A stretch of 35,124 nt of DNA from contig NZ_JABAFO010000017.1 in the NCBI RefSeq assembly GCF_012843675.1, positions 1 through 35,124 on the forward strand, read 5' to 3'. The DNA comes from Lactobacillus sp. MRS-253-APC-2B. GTDB taxonomy: Bacteria > Bacillota > Bacilli > Lactobacillales > Lactobacillaceae. The notes beneath the pieces are model-generated. The model had not been told where the DNA came from, did not search any database, and worked only from the letters and a program-made list of their open reading frames with translations. The position numbers were made by a program, and so were the translations under genes. The stretch's first letter is position 1. Every line of letters starts with the position of its first letter. This document shows, one piece after another, positions 6,997 to 16,136 of the stretch.

Positions 6997-8226
6997 TTGG
7001 ATATTAAACGCATCAAGCAGGATTTTCCCATTTTTAATCAGCAAGTCAACGATGAGCCATTGACTTATCTAGACAGTGCGGCAACGGCCCAGATGCCAAA
7101 TTCGGTTCTAAATGCTATTGAGTATTACTACCGGCATGATCACGCCAACGTTCATCGTGGTACGCACACGCTGGCACAGCGAGCAACCGCAGCCTATGAG
7201 CAGGCGCGCCAAAAAGTGGGTGACTTTATCAATGCCAATCAGACTGAAGAGATTGTCTTTACCCGCTCGACAACGGAAAGTCTGAACTGGGTTGCTCAAG
7301 GCCTTACCAAAATGATCAATCCGGGTGATGTAATCGTAGCAACGGTAATGGAGCATCACAGCAACCTGGTTCCTTGGCAGCAGCTGGCCAAAAGAACTGG
7401 TGCCAAATTAAGGTTGATTGGTTTAAATGATCAACAAGAACTGGATTTAGACGATGCCAAACGAAAAATCGATGCTAAAGTTAAAATCGTGACGATTGCG
7501 CATGCCTCAAACGTTTTGGGCGTGATTAATCCAATTAAAGAACTCAGTAGCATGGCCCATCGAGTCGGTGCCTGCATGATCGTTGACGGTGCCCAAGCCG
7601 TGCCGCATTTGCCTGTGGATGTGCAGGATCTGGACGCGGACTTTTATGCTTTTTCAGGCCACAAGATGCTGGCACCGACCGGCATCGGTGTTTTATATGG
7701 CAAAATGGAATGGCTAAAACGCTTAGAACCAAGTCAGTTTGGTGGCGAGATGATCGATCAGGTTACCCAGCAGGCGGCAACCTTTAAGCCGGTACCATGG
7801 TGTTTTGAAGCCGGAACGCCTAACATCAGTGGGGCAATTGCATTGGGAGCAGCAATTGACTACTTGAACCAGTTTGGGATGGATCAAATCGCTGATTATG
7901 AACGACAGCTGGCAGTCAAGGCCATCCCCAGACTATTGGCAATTGACGGTCTGACGCTATACGGGCCGCATGATCATCATACCGGAGTTCTGGCCTTTAA
8001 TCTGGCAGGCATTCATCCTCATGATGCAGCTACGGCGCTTGATCTTGAAGGAGTCGCGGTCAGAGCCGGTCATCACTGTGCTCAACCCTTAATGAAAGAA
8101 TTGGGTGTTGATGCAACGCTGCGGGCCAGTCTATATCTGTATAATGATCAAAAAGATCTTGACTGCTTGATTTTGGCCATTAAAGCAACAAAGGAGTTTT
8201 TTGAAAATGGGTTTGAGAAGGCTTAA
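6997..8226 (+). CDS. sufS: Cysteine desulfurase SufS
   Basis: Pyridoxal-phosphate enzyme that takes sulfur from cysteine as a persulfide, 409 residues. The PLP lysine is in AFSGHKMLAPTG (K223), and the catalytic cysteine is in RAGHHCAQP (C361), the type II (SufS) motif. The start is a TTG with AAAGAAGG eight bases upstream; no in-frame ATG fits better. It overlaps sufU by 20 bases, so the two are co-translated, as expected of the SufS-SufU partner pair. SufB, SufC and SufD are not in the window, so the pair may supply sulfur for tRNA thiolation or for an assembly system elsewhere. Confidence 0.95.
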   Translation: MDIKRIKQDFPIFNQQVNDEPLTYLDSAATAQMPNSVLNAIEYYYRHDHANVHRGTHTLAQRATAAYEQARQKVGDFINANQTEEIVFTRSTTESLNWVAQGLTKMINPGDVIVATVMEHHSNLVPWQQLAKRTGAKLRLIGLNDQQELDLDDAKRKIDAKVKIVTIAHASNVLGVINPIKELSSMAHRVGACMIVDGAQAVPHLPVDVQDLDADFYAFSGHKMLAPTGIGVLYGKMEWLKRLEPSQFGGEMIDQVTQQAATFKPVPWCFEAGTPNISGAIALGAAIDYLNQFGMDQIADYERQLAVKAIPRLLAIDGLTLYGPHDHHTGVLAFNLAGIHPHDAATALDLEGVAVRAGHHCAQPLMKELGVDATLRASLYLYNDQKDLDCLILAIKATKEFFENGFEKA

Positions 8227-8638
8227 CTATTTGTATCGTGCCGTAGTTTTGGAACATGCCAGCCATCCACATCATCAAGGAGCAATGCTGGATGCTGATG
8301 CACAGACAACGCTGCATAATCCAACTTGTGGCGATACCATCAATTTGGCCGTCAAAGTAGATCATGACCATATCAGCGACCTTATGTTTACAGGCAGTGG
8401 CTGTACGATCTCACAAGCTTCAGCCAGTATGATGGGGGATGTCTTGATTGGTCAGTCGGTTGATGATGCCAAAAAGCTGATTCATGATTTTTCGGAACTG
8501 ATTATGGGAAAAGAAATCAGCTCTCAGGCCCAAGATCAACTTAAGGATGCGGCCATTCTTGGCAGCGTGGCACAGTTTCCAACCCGGATCAAATGTGCAG
8601 CACTGGCCTGGCATGCGGCTCAAGAATTACTGGAATGA
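8207..8638 (+). CDS. sufU: SufU-type sulfur transfer/scaffold protein
   Basis: Zinc-dependent sulfurtransferase of about 143 residues that accepts the persulfide from SufS. The three conserved cysteines and the aspartate are present: PTCGDT (C41, D43), GSGCTIS (C66) and RIKCAAL (C130). The ATG at 8207 has AAGGAG ten bases upstream; a TTG at 8201 in the same frame is too close to it. A strong terminator follows directly. Confidence 0.95.
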   Translation: MGLRRLNYLYRAVVLEHASHPHHQGAMLDADAQTTLHNPTCGDTINLAVKVDHDHISDLMFTGSGCTISQASASMMGDVLIGQSVDDAKKLIHDFSELIMGKEISSQAQDQLKDAAILGSVAQFPTRIKCAALAWHAAQELLE

Positions 8639-8641
8639 TAA

Positions 8642-8681
8642 AAAAGACGCCTTATTCGCGGATTGCGAACAGGCGTCTTTT
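8642..8681. terminator. Intrinsic terminator after sufU
   Basis: AAAAGACGCCT (8642-8652) pairs with AGGCGTCTTTT (8671-8681), with an inner TTCGC/GCGAA stem. It can act in both directions, for sufSU and for the hydrolase gene on the other strand. A separate perfect repeat, GCTTAAG-N7-CTTAAGC (8682-8702), lies next to it with no assigned role. Confidence 0.85.
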
Positions 8682-8735
8682 GCTTAAGCTGCTATCTTAA
8701 GCGTTAATTGAAAAGGATGTTGATAGGTTTTGATT

Positions 8736-9821
8736 CTACTGCATGATGATGTAGTAGTTGGGACGGTAGTATTGAATACTGCCTTCTTGAACGTTTTGAC
8801 CTGGCGTTGGGGCTTGGATGTAGTTGCCATTCCCTTCTGCAATCGCCACGTGGTATGGTGCCGAATCGGTTCCCCAGAAGTACAATGCACCAGTGGGGGC
8901 GTTTTCGACGTCATAGTAGTGAGTTCCCAGCGTAGCCTGCTGAGTCGTCGTACGATAGCTGCTGGATAGACCATAGGAGTACTGTACCAAACCGGAGCAG
9001 TCAAAGCCGCTTGGCGTATTGCCACCCCAGACATAAGGCACGCCGATCATTGACTTGGCAGTTGCCAGTCCCTGGCCGGCAGCAACGTGGCTGGTTGAAG
9101 CCGTAGAACTTGCACTGGCACTAGCGGCATCGGTCAGGCCGTACGTAATCGTGTAGTTAGCCATTGCAGCATTGGCAGCTGCCGAGTTGGACTCGTAGGT
9201 TGCCGAAGAAGCCGTGCTGGCTGCCGTAGTGGTTGTGGCAGCTGCTGTAGTCGATTCAGTTGTAGCTGCCGATGTTGATTCGGTTGAACTGGTCGTTGCA
9301 TCAGTAGAAGCAGCGACTTGATCACTGGTCGTTGCTTCCGATTGAACGGATTCAGCAGACGATGACTGTGATGCATTATCGCTGGCTGCCGTTTGTGATG
9401 AGGCAGTGCTTTGAGCAGCTGCATCAGTTGCCTGGCTGGTACTAGTTAAAGCACTGGCGACAATCGATGTCGAGCTTGAGCTGGAATCAGCAAAAACGCT
9501 GGTACTTGCAGCACTGATTGATGAGTTGGCCACAGTAAATTTAGTGGTCTGCTTTTGGCTGCTCTTTTGTCGATTGATGGTCGTTTCTGGAATCATGATT
9601 CGCTGACCTGGGAAAATCAGATCCGGATTGGACAGTGAATTGGCAGAAACGATTGAAGAAACCGTAGTCTTGTATTGTTGTGCATAGGCCCAGATCGTAT
9701 CGCCCGAAGCTACGGTAACCGTAGTATCGGCGTGGGCGGTCGTCTGCGCGGCGGTCATGGCTCCGGCAGCACCCACGGCAGCAATTAAGGCCTTAGCTGC
9801 TTTTTTCTTGATAGTAATCAC
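8736..9821 (-). CDS. Secreted LysM - NlpC/P60 peptidoglycan hydrolase
   Basis: Extracellular cell-wall endopeptidase of about 361 residues. A signal peptide ends near AHA-DTT (31/32). A LysM domain (about 33-77, VASGDTIWAYAQQYKTTVSSIV...IFPGQRIMIPE) binds peptidoglycan. A linker of about 150 residues is almost only Ser, Thr, Ala and Gln. A C-terminal NlpC/P60 domain has Cys275 (GFDCSG) and His324 (PYHVAI); the usual third polar position is Gln336 (IQAP). The start is uncertain: the GTG at 9821 directly abuts the only ribosome-binding-like sequence (GATGGA). The upstream region contains the repeat TTGTGCG-N5-CGCACAA (9849 area) within the likely 5' UTR. Confidence 0.92.
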   Translation of the reverse strand: MITIKKKAAKALIAAVGAAGAMTAAQTTAHADTTVTVASGDTIWAYAQQYKTTVSSIVSANSLSNPDLIFPGQRIMIPETTINRQKSSQKQTTKFTVANSSISAASTSVFADSSSSSTSIVASALTSTSQATDAAAQSTASSQTAASDNASQSSSAESVQSEATTSDQVAASTDATTSSTESTSAATTESTTAAATTTTAASTASSATYESNSAAANAAMANYTITYGLTDAASASASSTASTSHVAAGQGLATAKSMIGVPYVWGGNTPSGFDCSGLVQYSYGLSSSYRTTTQQATLGTHYYDVENAPTGALYFWGTDSAPYHVAIAEGNGNYIQAPTPGQNVQEGSIQYYRPNYYIIMQ

Positions 9822-10014
9822 TCCATCTGTTTTGTTTTTTGCTCAGTTGTGCGAAACTCCGCACAAGTTTTAATTTAACAAGACAAAGTGATGGGGTGAT
9901 GAAAACTATTTGAAAAAATTATGAAGTCATTTTTGGAGTAATCGCTAAAAATCGCTGGATTGCTTAAAAGGATAGTTTAAGATAATTAAAGGTCAAGCGA
10001 ATGCAGCTTGCGAT

Positions 10015-10524
10015 TTATTTAAGACTTTGCCCCAGTTCATAGGCCAGGTCAGGATAGAATTTAAGGTGTTTGGGCGTGGTACCCTTGCCAGCTAAGACCT
10101 GACCAGCAAATTTCCAGCCAAGATGATCAAAAATCGCCTTAAATTCTGATTTTAACGGGTCAAAATCATTATGTGGCGCACTGGCAACCAGAATTGCCTG
10201 TTTTTCGCCATGCAGCTGTGGATCACGCTCGCCCATATGATCAATGACGGCCTTCATTTGCGATGACATGCCATAATAAAACATCGGTGTGGCAAAAACA
10301 ATCAAGTCAGCAGCTACCATTTGATCAAGCAGTTTTTCAGTTGCTGCGTCGCCGGGCAGAAGATGATTGTCGGCATCCATCATAACGGGGGCCAAAGGAT
10401 GATGGCCAGCATCAAAAATCGTAACGCGGTTGGCAGCTGCCCGCGCTCCTTTAACCAGTTGATGAGCCAGAATCGTTGAAACGGCTGGATCATGCGGACT
10501 GCCTAAAATTGTCAGAATTTCCAT
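10015..10524 (-). CDS. NAD(P)H-dependent FMN reductase-like flavoprotein
   Basis: Flavodoxin-fold protein of 169 residues. The N-terminal MEILTILGSPHDPAVSTILAHQLVKGA is the phosphate-binding loop of the FMN_red/flavodoxin-like family, and TPMFYYGMSSQMKAVIDHMGER is the typical second flavin-contact region of NAD(P)H-dependent oxidoreductases of the iron-sulfur-flavoprotein-related group. The electron acceptor is unknown. AAGAAGG lies seven bases upstream of the ATG. It is a single gene divergent from the ABC-F gene. Confidence 0.82.
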   Translation of the reverse strand: MEILTILGSPHDPAVSTILAHQLVKGARAAANRVTIFDAGHHPLAPVMMDADNHLLPGDAATEKLLDQMVAADLIVFATPMFYYGMSSQMKAVIDHMGERDPQLHGEKQAILVASAPHNDFDPLKSEFKAIFDHLGWKFAGQVLAGKGTTPKHLKFYPDLAYELGQSLK

Positions 10525-10691
10525 GCAATGCCTTCTTTATTTAGATTATGTAATAATACAACGACTCTATTTTAACACTGATAAATATTTTGCAGTTTAA
10601 AGAAGCCCTGCTGTCAATTGGTGGTTGGGTTGAGTCTATGCTAATATTGATATCACGTTGTTTATTTTTGGTACAAGATGAGGAGAAGAAA

Positions 10692-12236
10692 ATGGCGGTT
10701 TTGGACGTTAAAAATCTGACGATGAGCTTTGCCGACAAGAAGCTTTATGAAGATGCCAGCTTTCAGTTGGAAAAACATGAGCATATGGGAATCGTTGGTC
10801 AAAATGGGGCGGGTAAGTCAACTTTGATCAAGATTCTGATTGGGAAGGAATTACCGGTTGAAGGCGAAATTAAATGGCAGAAAAACACCAAAATCGGCTA
10901 TCTGGATCAATACGTTGATATTCCCCAGGGGATGACGTTGATTCAGTTTTTGCATACGGCCTTTCAAGAACTTTATGATATCAATGACCGAATGAACGAG
11001 CTGTATGCAAGATATACAACCGAAATGGACGATGGCCTTTTGGAACGGGCAGGACGACTGCAGGAACGCTTGGATGCGGCTGATTTTTATGGAGTTGAGA
11101 CCAGGATCGAGCGGGTTATGAATGGGCTGGGACTCAATGATATCGGCAAAGATCACGTCGTTTCCGAAATGAGTGGCGGACAACGCTCCAAGATTATTCT
11201 GGCAAAGATGCTATTGGAAAATCCGGACGTTATTTTGCTGGATGAACCGACCAACTATCTGGACACGGCCCATATCGAATGGCTGATTGAGTATCTAAAC
11301 GACTTTGACGGGGCTGCGATGATCATCTCGCACGACTATGACTTTTTGGAACGGGTCACCAATACGATCTGTGACGTGGCATTTGGCAAGATTACCAAGT
11401 ATCGCGGCAGTTTTAAGCAGGCCATGCGACAAAAAGCTGAGCGTAAAGAGACGCAAGAGCGCGAGTATGAAAAACAGCAAGAGGTCATTGAAAAGGCTGA
11501 GCGCTTTATTCGCAAAAACAAGGCAGGTTCTAAGTCAACCATGGCCAAGTCGCGGGAAAAGATGCTGGCTCGCATGAAACGGATTGATCCGCCAACCGAC
11601 AATTTAAAGGCCACGTTTCATTTTCCTTATGAAAATACCGGCTCAGCTAATGCCTTAAAGGTCAACCAGCTGTCAGTTGGCTATGGTCGGCCATTGCTCG
11701 CACCGGTGACCTTTTCTATGACGATGGGCGAAAAGCTGCTGTTTACCGGATTTAATGGTGTCGGCAAGTCGACTTTGATCAAATCGATCTTGGGAAAGAT
11801 TCCAGCCATCAGCGGCAGTGCATCATTTTCACCATCTGCGCGCATTAATTATTTTGACCAGGACCTGGTTTGGGATGAGCCTGAGCTGACGCCACTGGAG
11901 ACGATTCAAAATTTATTTCCAACGATGCAGCCAAAGACGATTCGACAAAAACTGGCTAAGGCTGGTATCAATGCGGCCAACACCCAAAAACCACTGCATT
12001 TACTTTCGGGTGGAGAACAGACCAAAGTCAAATTGGCGATTCTGGAACTGACGCCATCTAATTTCTTGATTATGGATGAGCCAACCAATCATCTGGATGA
12101 CGAGACCAAAGAAGGACTTAAAAAAGCACTGCAGGAATTCCCTGGCAATCTAATTCTGGTCAGTCACGAGCAAAGCTTTTACCAAGGCTGGTTGGATAAG
12201 GTACTCAATGTCGAAAAACTGAGTCTAAAAAAATAA
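10692..12236 (+). CDS. ABC-F family ATPase (ribosome-associated, YfmM-like)
   Basis: Cytosolic protein of 514 residues with two ABC domains and no membrane part. Walker A motifs are GQNGAGKST and GFNGVGKST; signatures are MSGGQRSK and LSGGEQTK; Walker B motifs are [12 protein letters not shown] and [12 protein letters not shown]. The two are joined by a basic, charged linker around [33 protein letters not shown], as expected for ABC-F factors that act on ribosomes. It resembles Bacillus YfmM more than the antibiotic-protection branches. I use the ATG at 10692, with AGGAG six bases upstream; the frame is open back to 10590 but without a start signal. Confidence 0.9.
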   Translation: MAVLDVKNLTMSFADKKLYEDASFQLEKHEHMGIVGQNGAGKSTLIKILIGKELPVEGEIKWQKNTKIGYLDQYVDIPQGMTLIQFLHTAFQELYDINDRMNELYARYTTEMDDGLLERAGRLQERLDAADFYGVETRIERVMNGLGLNDIGKDHVVSEMSGGQRSKIILAKMLLENPDVILLDEPTNYLDTAHIEWLIEYLNDFDGAAMIISHDYDFLERVTNTICDVAFGKITKYRGSFKQAMRQKAERKETQEREYEKQQEVIEKAERFIRKNKAGSKSTMAKSREKMLARMKRIDPPTDNLKATFHFPYENTGSANALKVNQLSVGYGRPLLAPVTFSMTMGEKLLFTGFNGVGKSTLIKSILGKIPAISGSASFSPSARINYFDQDLVWDEPELTPLETIQNLFPTMQPKTIRQKLAKAGINAANTQKPLHLLSGGEQTKVKLAILELTPSNFLIMDEPTNHLDDETKEGLKKALQEFPGNLILVSHEQSFYQGWLDKVLNVEKLSLKK

Positions 12237-12241
12237 AAATC

Positions 12242-12279
12242 ATAAGCAGGCATCTAAGTCAGATGACTGCTTATTTTTA
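12242..12279 (+). terminator. Intrinsic terminator after the ABC-F gene
   Basis: ATAAGCAGGCATCT (12242-12255) pairs with AGATGACTGCTTAT (12261-12274) with one internal mismatch, a 5-base loop and a T-rich tail. Confidence 0.75.
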
Positions 12280-12351
12280 TTAATAAAAAATAGTTTTTAA
12301 AGTTTATATAATGGCTAAATTCTTATTTTACTTTAGTTTTTTTGAAATGAG

Positions 12352-12379
12352 TTGACTTTGAATCTAAAAATGTTAAATT
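12352..12379 (+). promoter_or_regulatory. Promoter of the L-2-hydroxyisocaproate dehydrogenase gene
   Basis: TTGACT (12352-12357), a 16-base spacer and TAAATT (12374-12379) in an A/T-rich stretch, followed by a short untranslated leader. Confidence 0.5.
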
Positions 12380-12430
12380 CTTAGTCATAAATTAAAAGAT
12401 TAAAAAAAAGTGAGAAAGGTCGTGCGTATT

Positions 12431-13375
12431 ATGACACGAAAAGTTGGTGTTATTGGTTCAGGAAATGTTGGCTCTACACTGGCCAACAATATGCTGGTGG
12501 CGGGAACGGCGGATACGCTGGTATTGATTGATACCAACGAATTGAAGCTGAATTCTGATGCGACTGATTTTGAGGATGCGGCAGCTAACCTGCCAACCCA
12601 TACTACGGTGGTACGCAACGACTATGCAGCGCTGGCTGATGCCGATGTCGTCGTAATCGCGGTCGGTAGCATTGGCGTTCAAAATGATGATGCCAAGCAT
12701 GATCGTTTCGTTGAATTAAAGGTTACCAGCAAGGCGGCCAAAGAAGTCGGCACCAAATTAAAAGAAGTCGGCTTCCATGGCGTGCTGGTTTCGATCAGTA
12801 ATCCTTGTGACGTGATTGCGGCACTGTTCCAAAAATACACTGGGCTGCCAAAGACGCAGGTTATCGGTACCGGAACGCTGCTTGATACCTCTCGGATGAA
12901 GAAAGTCGTTGGTCAGAAGTTTGATGTCGATCCCCGCTCGGTATCCGGCTACAACCTTGGTGAACACGGTAATTCCCAATTCTCCGCATGGTCACAGGTT
13001 CGCGTAATGGGTCATCCTGTCGTCGAATTGGCCAAGGACCGTGATGACGTTGATCTGGACCAACTGGCAGAAGACGTTCGGGCAGGCGGCTACGTTGTCT
13101 TCCATGGCAAGAAGCATACCAACTTTGGGATTGCTGCTGCGGCTTTGCGTCTGGTTACGGCCGTATTGAACGATGCACATGCCGAACTGCCGGTTTCCAA
13201 TTTCCGTGAAGAATACGGTACTTACGTTGGCTACCCAGCTATCATTGGTCGTCAAGGTTTGGTTCGCCAGCTGCAGCTTGATCTGACCGATGAAGAAAAA
13301 GAAAAGCTGGCAGCTTCTGCCAAATACATTAAGGACCGTTTTGACGATGTATCAGTTAAGCTAGACAACGAATAA
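12431..13375 (+). CDS. L-2-hydroxyisocaproate dehydrogenase (LDH/MDH family)
   Basis: NAD-dependent 2-hydroxyacid dehydrogenase of about 314 residues that reduces branched 2-keto acids, such as those from leucine transamination, to hydroxy acids. VGVIGSGNVGS is the dinucleotide-binding loop, ISNPCDVI and GTGTLLDTSRM are LDH-family landmarks, and the catalytic His is in YNLGEHGNSQF. The stretch DPRSVSGYNLGEHGNSQF and the C-terminal YPAIIGRQG closely resemble L-HicDH of Weissella rather than ordinary lactate dehydrogenase. The ATG at 12431 is about 12 bases from GAGAAAGG; a GTG at 12422 in frame is the alternative. Terminators on both sides make it monocistronic. Confidence 0.88.
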   Translation: MTRKVGVIGSGNVGSTLANNMLVAGTADTLVLIDTNELKLNSDATDFEDAAANLPTHTTVVRNDYAALADADVVVIAVGSIGVQNDDAKHDRFVELKVTSKAAKEVGTKLKEVGFHGVLVSISNPCDVIAALFQKYTGLPKTQVIGTGTLLDTSRMKKVVGQKFDVDPRSVSGYNLGEHGNSQFSAWSQVRVMGHPVVELAKDRDDVDLDQLAEDVRAGGYVVFHGKKHTNFGIAAAALRLVTAVLNDAHAELPVSNFREEYGTYVGYPAIIGRQGLVRQLQLDLTDEEKEKLAASAKYIKDRFDDVSVKLDNE

Positions 13376-13384
13376 AAACCAACC

Positions 13385-13419
13385 AAAAAAGGATGTGTCA
13401 GATAGGCACATCCTTTTTT
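13385..13419. terminator. Bidirectional intrinsic terminator
   Basis: A6-GGATGTG (13385-13397) pairs with CACATCC-T6 (13407-13419). It ends the dehydrogenase transcript on the plus strand and the DUF2325 gene on the minus strand. Confidence 0.88.
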
Positions 13420-13451
13420 GCGTCCAACAGACTGAGCAATTGTTTTCACAA

Positions 13452-14792
13452 CTAGTCGGCGCTAACGTATTTAGACATTTCCTGACTGCTGCTTTCAAAC
13501 GCACTTTGGCCATTCAAAGCTCTAAAGATGGCTCGTTCGACTGCCGTATTGCTGGTGGTATTTGCAATAGCAAATGGTCGTTCATAGCGCTTGGCATGAT
13601 GAGTCGTCAGCTGACTGATGCGATGGTGGATCTTATCGATGCAGACAACTACCAGATCAGCATCCTTAACAGCCTTTTTCAGCTTGCTGCTGGAGACTTT
13701 TTCTTCCATTGAGGCATCCAAACCATAAAAGACGCCATGGTGCTTGGCAATAACCGGCTTAAGGTCTTGAACCTTGCTGCGCATACCGGTAACGACCAGG
13801 ACGTGCTTTTGCTTGAGGTCATAGTCGAGCTTGTCGGTGTAATCATGACGCTGGTTGGTGACTTTTTTAGGCTTTTGCAGCTTGCGTGGCGTCTTGGTGG
13901 TGTCAAACTCATGCTCACTATGAATCCAGCGAATCTCGCCAGCTTTGGCATCACGCATCCCGTTGCCATGGTCATAATAGGCAAAGTCGATAATCATGCC
14001 TGGTTTGAGGTTGCGGCTAGCATATTTATAAGGATCGATCACGATGGTATTGGCATGCGACTCATCCAGAATCGAATTACCCTTGAGCGTTTTTTTGATC
14101 TGGAGCACGTCTGATCCAGCAACGGGTTCCAAGGTGGCATATTCGATGACCTTGGTTGGCGTGGTGCTGATTGCCAGATGATCATTGGTAACACGATTGA
14201 TAGCTGGCAATTTGCCATGGATCAAGCGTTGGCGATCCAGCTGCACGACGTCGCCATCATTGATTGGAAATGGCAGCTTGTGCAAAATACTTTCAGAATA
14301 GAAGCGATGATTGATTTCGGCCCCACTTAATAGACGATGAACCGGGTAGCAGTTGTCACGGGCCAAAAGTTCGACTTCAGAAAGTTCAGGTGGCACATTG
14401 TCAGCTGCTGTGTTATTTTCAGCTTCTTGATTGGCCAGAGCTTTTCTTAAGTAGGCCTGATTATCGCTAACTTTAGGCGCTTGAGGATCCTGGGCCTTGC
14501 TGATTGTCGCATTGGCGGCCTGATCACGTTGTGGACGTTCGCTTGCGTCGGCTTTCGGCGTTTGGGAAAGATGATTGAGCGTGATTTTGGGGGTGTTGAC
14601 GCCACGGCGAATCTTATAGCCAGGCTTGGCAGATTGACTGGCAGGGCGCGACGATTTTTGATCTGCGGGCTGCAATTGATTGAGCAGATCAACGATGATC
14701 GTTAGACTGCGCTGAGTCTGCAGCAGGCTCTCCGGATCACCGGTGGTATGGTTTAAAAGTTCGATTAATTCATGACGATAATCATAGACCAT
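13452..14792 (-). CDS. DUF2325-domain protein of unknown function
   Basis: Soluble protein of 446 residues. The N-terminal 50 residues are helical (MVYDYRHELIELLNHTTGDPESLL), followed by a polar linker rich in Ala, Gln and Lys (about 50-140), a mostly beta middle part, and a C-terminal domain (about 325-430). That domain reads HVLVVTGMRSKVQDLKPVIAKHHGVFYGLDA, then DADLVVVCIDKIHHRISQLTTHHAKRYERPFAIANT; alternating strand and helix with a conserved His is the DUF2325 pattern. Its function is not established. AGAGGA lies nine bases before the ATG. Confidence 0.75.
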   Translation of the reverse strand: MVYDYRHELIELLNHTTGDPESLLQTQRSLTIIVDLLNQLQPADQKSSRPASQSAKPGYKIRRGVNTPKITLNHLSQTPKADASERPQRDQAANATISKAQDPQAPKVSDNQAYLRKALANQEAENNTAADNVPPELSEVELLARDNCYPVHRLLSGAEINHRFYSESILHKLPFPINDGDVVQLDRQRLIHGKLPAINRVTNDHLAISTTPTKVIEYATLEPVAGSDVLQIKKTLKGNSILDESHANTIVIDPYKYASRNLKPGMIIDFAYYDHGNGMRDAKAGEIRWIHSEHEFDTTKTPRKLQKPKKVTNQRHDYTDKLDYDLKQKHVLVVTGMRSKVQDLKPVIAKHHGVFYGLDASMEEKVSSSKLKKAVKDADLVVVCIDKIHHRISQLTTHHAKRYERPFAIANTTSNTAVERAIFRALNGQSAFESSSQEMSKYVSAD

Positions 14793-15016
14793 AACAAAAT
14801 TCCTCTTTTCTAAAGATTGACTGCTTCCATCTTAGCAAAGCCAAGCGGACATGTCAGTTGTCAAGCCTGAACTTATTTGGATTTATGGCTAAGCGATGGT
14901 TGTCAAATCAGTTAAAGGGATGCTGAAATCAAAAAGCGGTTCGGTTTTGTTGGCGAAGCGCTTATTTGACTGCTGAATCGGTTATAATAAAGACAAAATC
15001 ATAAAGGAAGTTAGTT

Positions 15017-16102
15017 ATGGCTAAGCGCAATATTAAAATTTTTTCGCATAACGATCTGGACGGCTTTGGGGCGCCAGTATTGGTCAAGACGGTCCAAGAC
15101 GTTATGTTTCCCGATGCCGAGTTTGATCTGACCAGTATCGGCGCCGGCAGAATCGACAGTGAGCTGGACTACTGGTTCAAAAGTCCCGCAACTGCCACGA
15201 CAACGGATGTCTGGATTATGGATATGACGCCAGACAGTGAGCATACGATGCAGGAGCTCAATCAGCAGTTTGCCAATCACTGGTTGGTTTTTGACCACCA
15301 TGAAACTGAAGAGGCATTGCGGCAAAAGTTTGCGGCCAATACGATCAAGCCAGCTGATGCCAAAATCAATCCCAGCGCAACCAGTTTGGTATGGGACTGG
15401 CTTAAAACGCTGCCAAACTTTGAACGGTTAAGCCAAGAGCGACAGCAGCAGTTAGCGGAACTGGTGGAACTGATTCGTGCCTATGATACGTGGGATTGGC
15501 AAAATGATCCTGATATGAGCGAAAAAGAGCGCCAAGCAGCCGATGATTTCAATCAGTTGTTCTGGTTTTATCCACTTGAGTATTCCGAAAAATTTGTTCA
15601 AAGTGTTTTTGACAAGGGCTGGACAACGTATCGTCAAGACAACGACCTGTTGATTCAAACCTTAAATGATCGACGTGCTAAGTACTTGAAGTCGCACTTA
15701 AAAGACGTGGTTGAGGTAACGGCAGATGGTCATCAATTTGGAATCGTCTATGCCAGCGACTATAAATCGGAAATCGCGCATGAATTACTGACACAGCAGC
15801 CAGCTTTAGATGCCGCGCTGGTAATTAGTCCTAAGAGTGTTTCTTTACGCAGCAATGGCAAAATTGACGTGGCAAAATTTGCGGAAACCTATTATCAAGG
15901 CGGTGGCCATGCTGATGCAGCTGGTGGACGATTGGACATCAATCCGATTCGCTTGGGTGAACAGGCGGTTGCTGATGAACTTGAGCAGATGACAAGCGTC
16001 AAAAAAGAAGAAAAAGCAGAAACCGAAAGCACACTGGCAGATAATCTCGATCCAGACATGGCAGCAAAGCTAGCAGCCTTATTCGGCAAAAAGGAAGACT
16101 AA
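15017..16102 (+). CDS. DHH-family phosphoesterase (DHH-DHHA1)
   Basis: Predicted metal-dependent phosphoesterase or oligonucleotide exonuclease of 361 residues. The DHH domain shows HNDLDGFGAPVL near the start, WIMDMTP and the name-giving DHHETE; the C-terminal DHHA1 domain has QGGGHADAAGG. These metal- and nucleic-acid-binding motifs are known from NrnA and RecJ relatives, but the HNDLDG variant differs from standard NrnA (HxxPDxDA), so I do not assign a substrate. A charged, low-complexity tail follows the DHHA1 domain. AAAGGAAG lies upstream of the ATG and a TATAAT-like -10 at 14983-14988. Confidence 0.85.
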   Translation: MAKRNIKIFSHNDLDGFGAPVLVKTVQDVMFPDAEFDLTSIGAGRIDSELDYWFKSPATATTTDVWIMDMTPDSEHTMQELNQQFANHWLVFDHHETEEALRQKFAANTIKPADAKINPSATSLVWDWLKTLPNFERLSQERQQQLAELVELIRAYDTWDWQNDPDMSEKERQAADDFNQLFWFYPLEYSEKFVQSVFDKGWTTYRQDNDLLIQTLNDRRAKYLKSHLKDVVEVTADGHQFGIVYASDYKSEIAHELLTQQPALDAALVISPKSVSLRSNGKIDVAKFAETYYQGGGHADAAGGRLDINPIRLGEQAVADELEQMTSVKKEEKAETESTLADNLDPDMAAKLAALFGKKED

Positions 16103-16136
16103 AAAATCGGGTTCGTCAATTGGCGAATCCGATTTT
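16103..16136. terminator. Bidirectional intrinsic terminator
   Basis: AAAATCGGGTTCG (16103-16115) pairs with CGAATCCGATTTT (16124-16136) with one G-T pair. It lies between the convergent DHH and lacI-type genes. Confidence 0.85.

Noticed and set aside
9819-9828. Two-codon uORF ATG GAG TGA overlapping the GTG start of the NlpC/P60 gene
   Set aside because: No ribosome binding site precedes the ATG; most likely GATGGAG simply is the poor ribosome binding site.
10590-10691. 34-residue N-terminal extension or leader of the ABC-F protein
   Set aside because: TTG start without a ribosome binding site, while AGGAG is ideally placed before the ATG at 10692.
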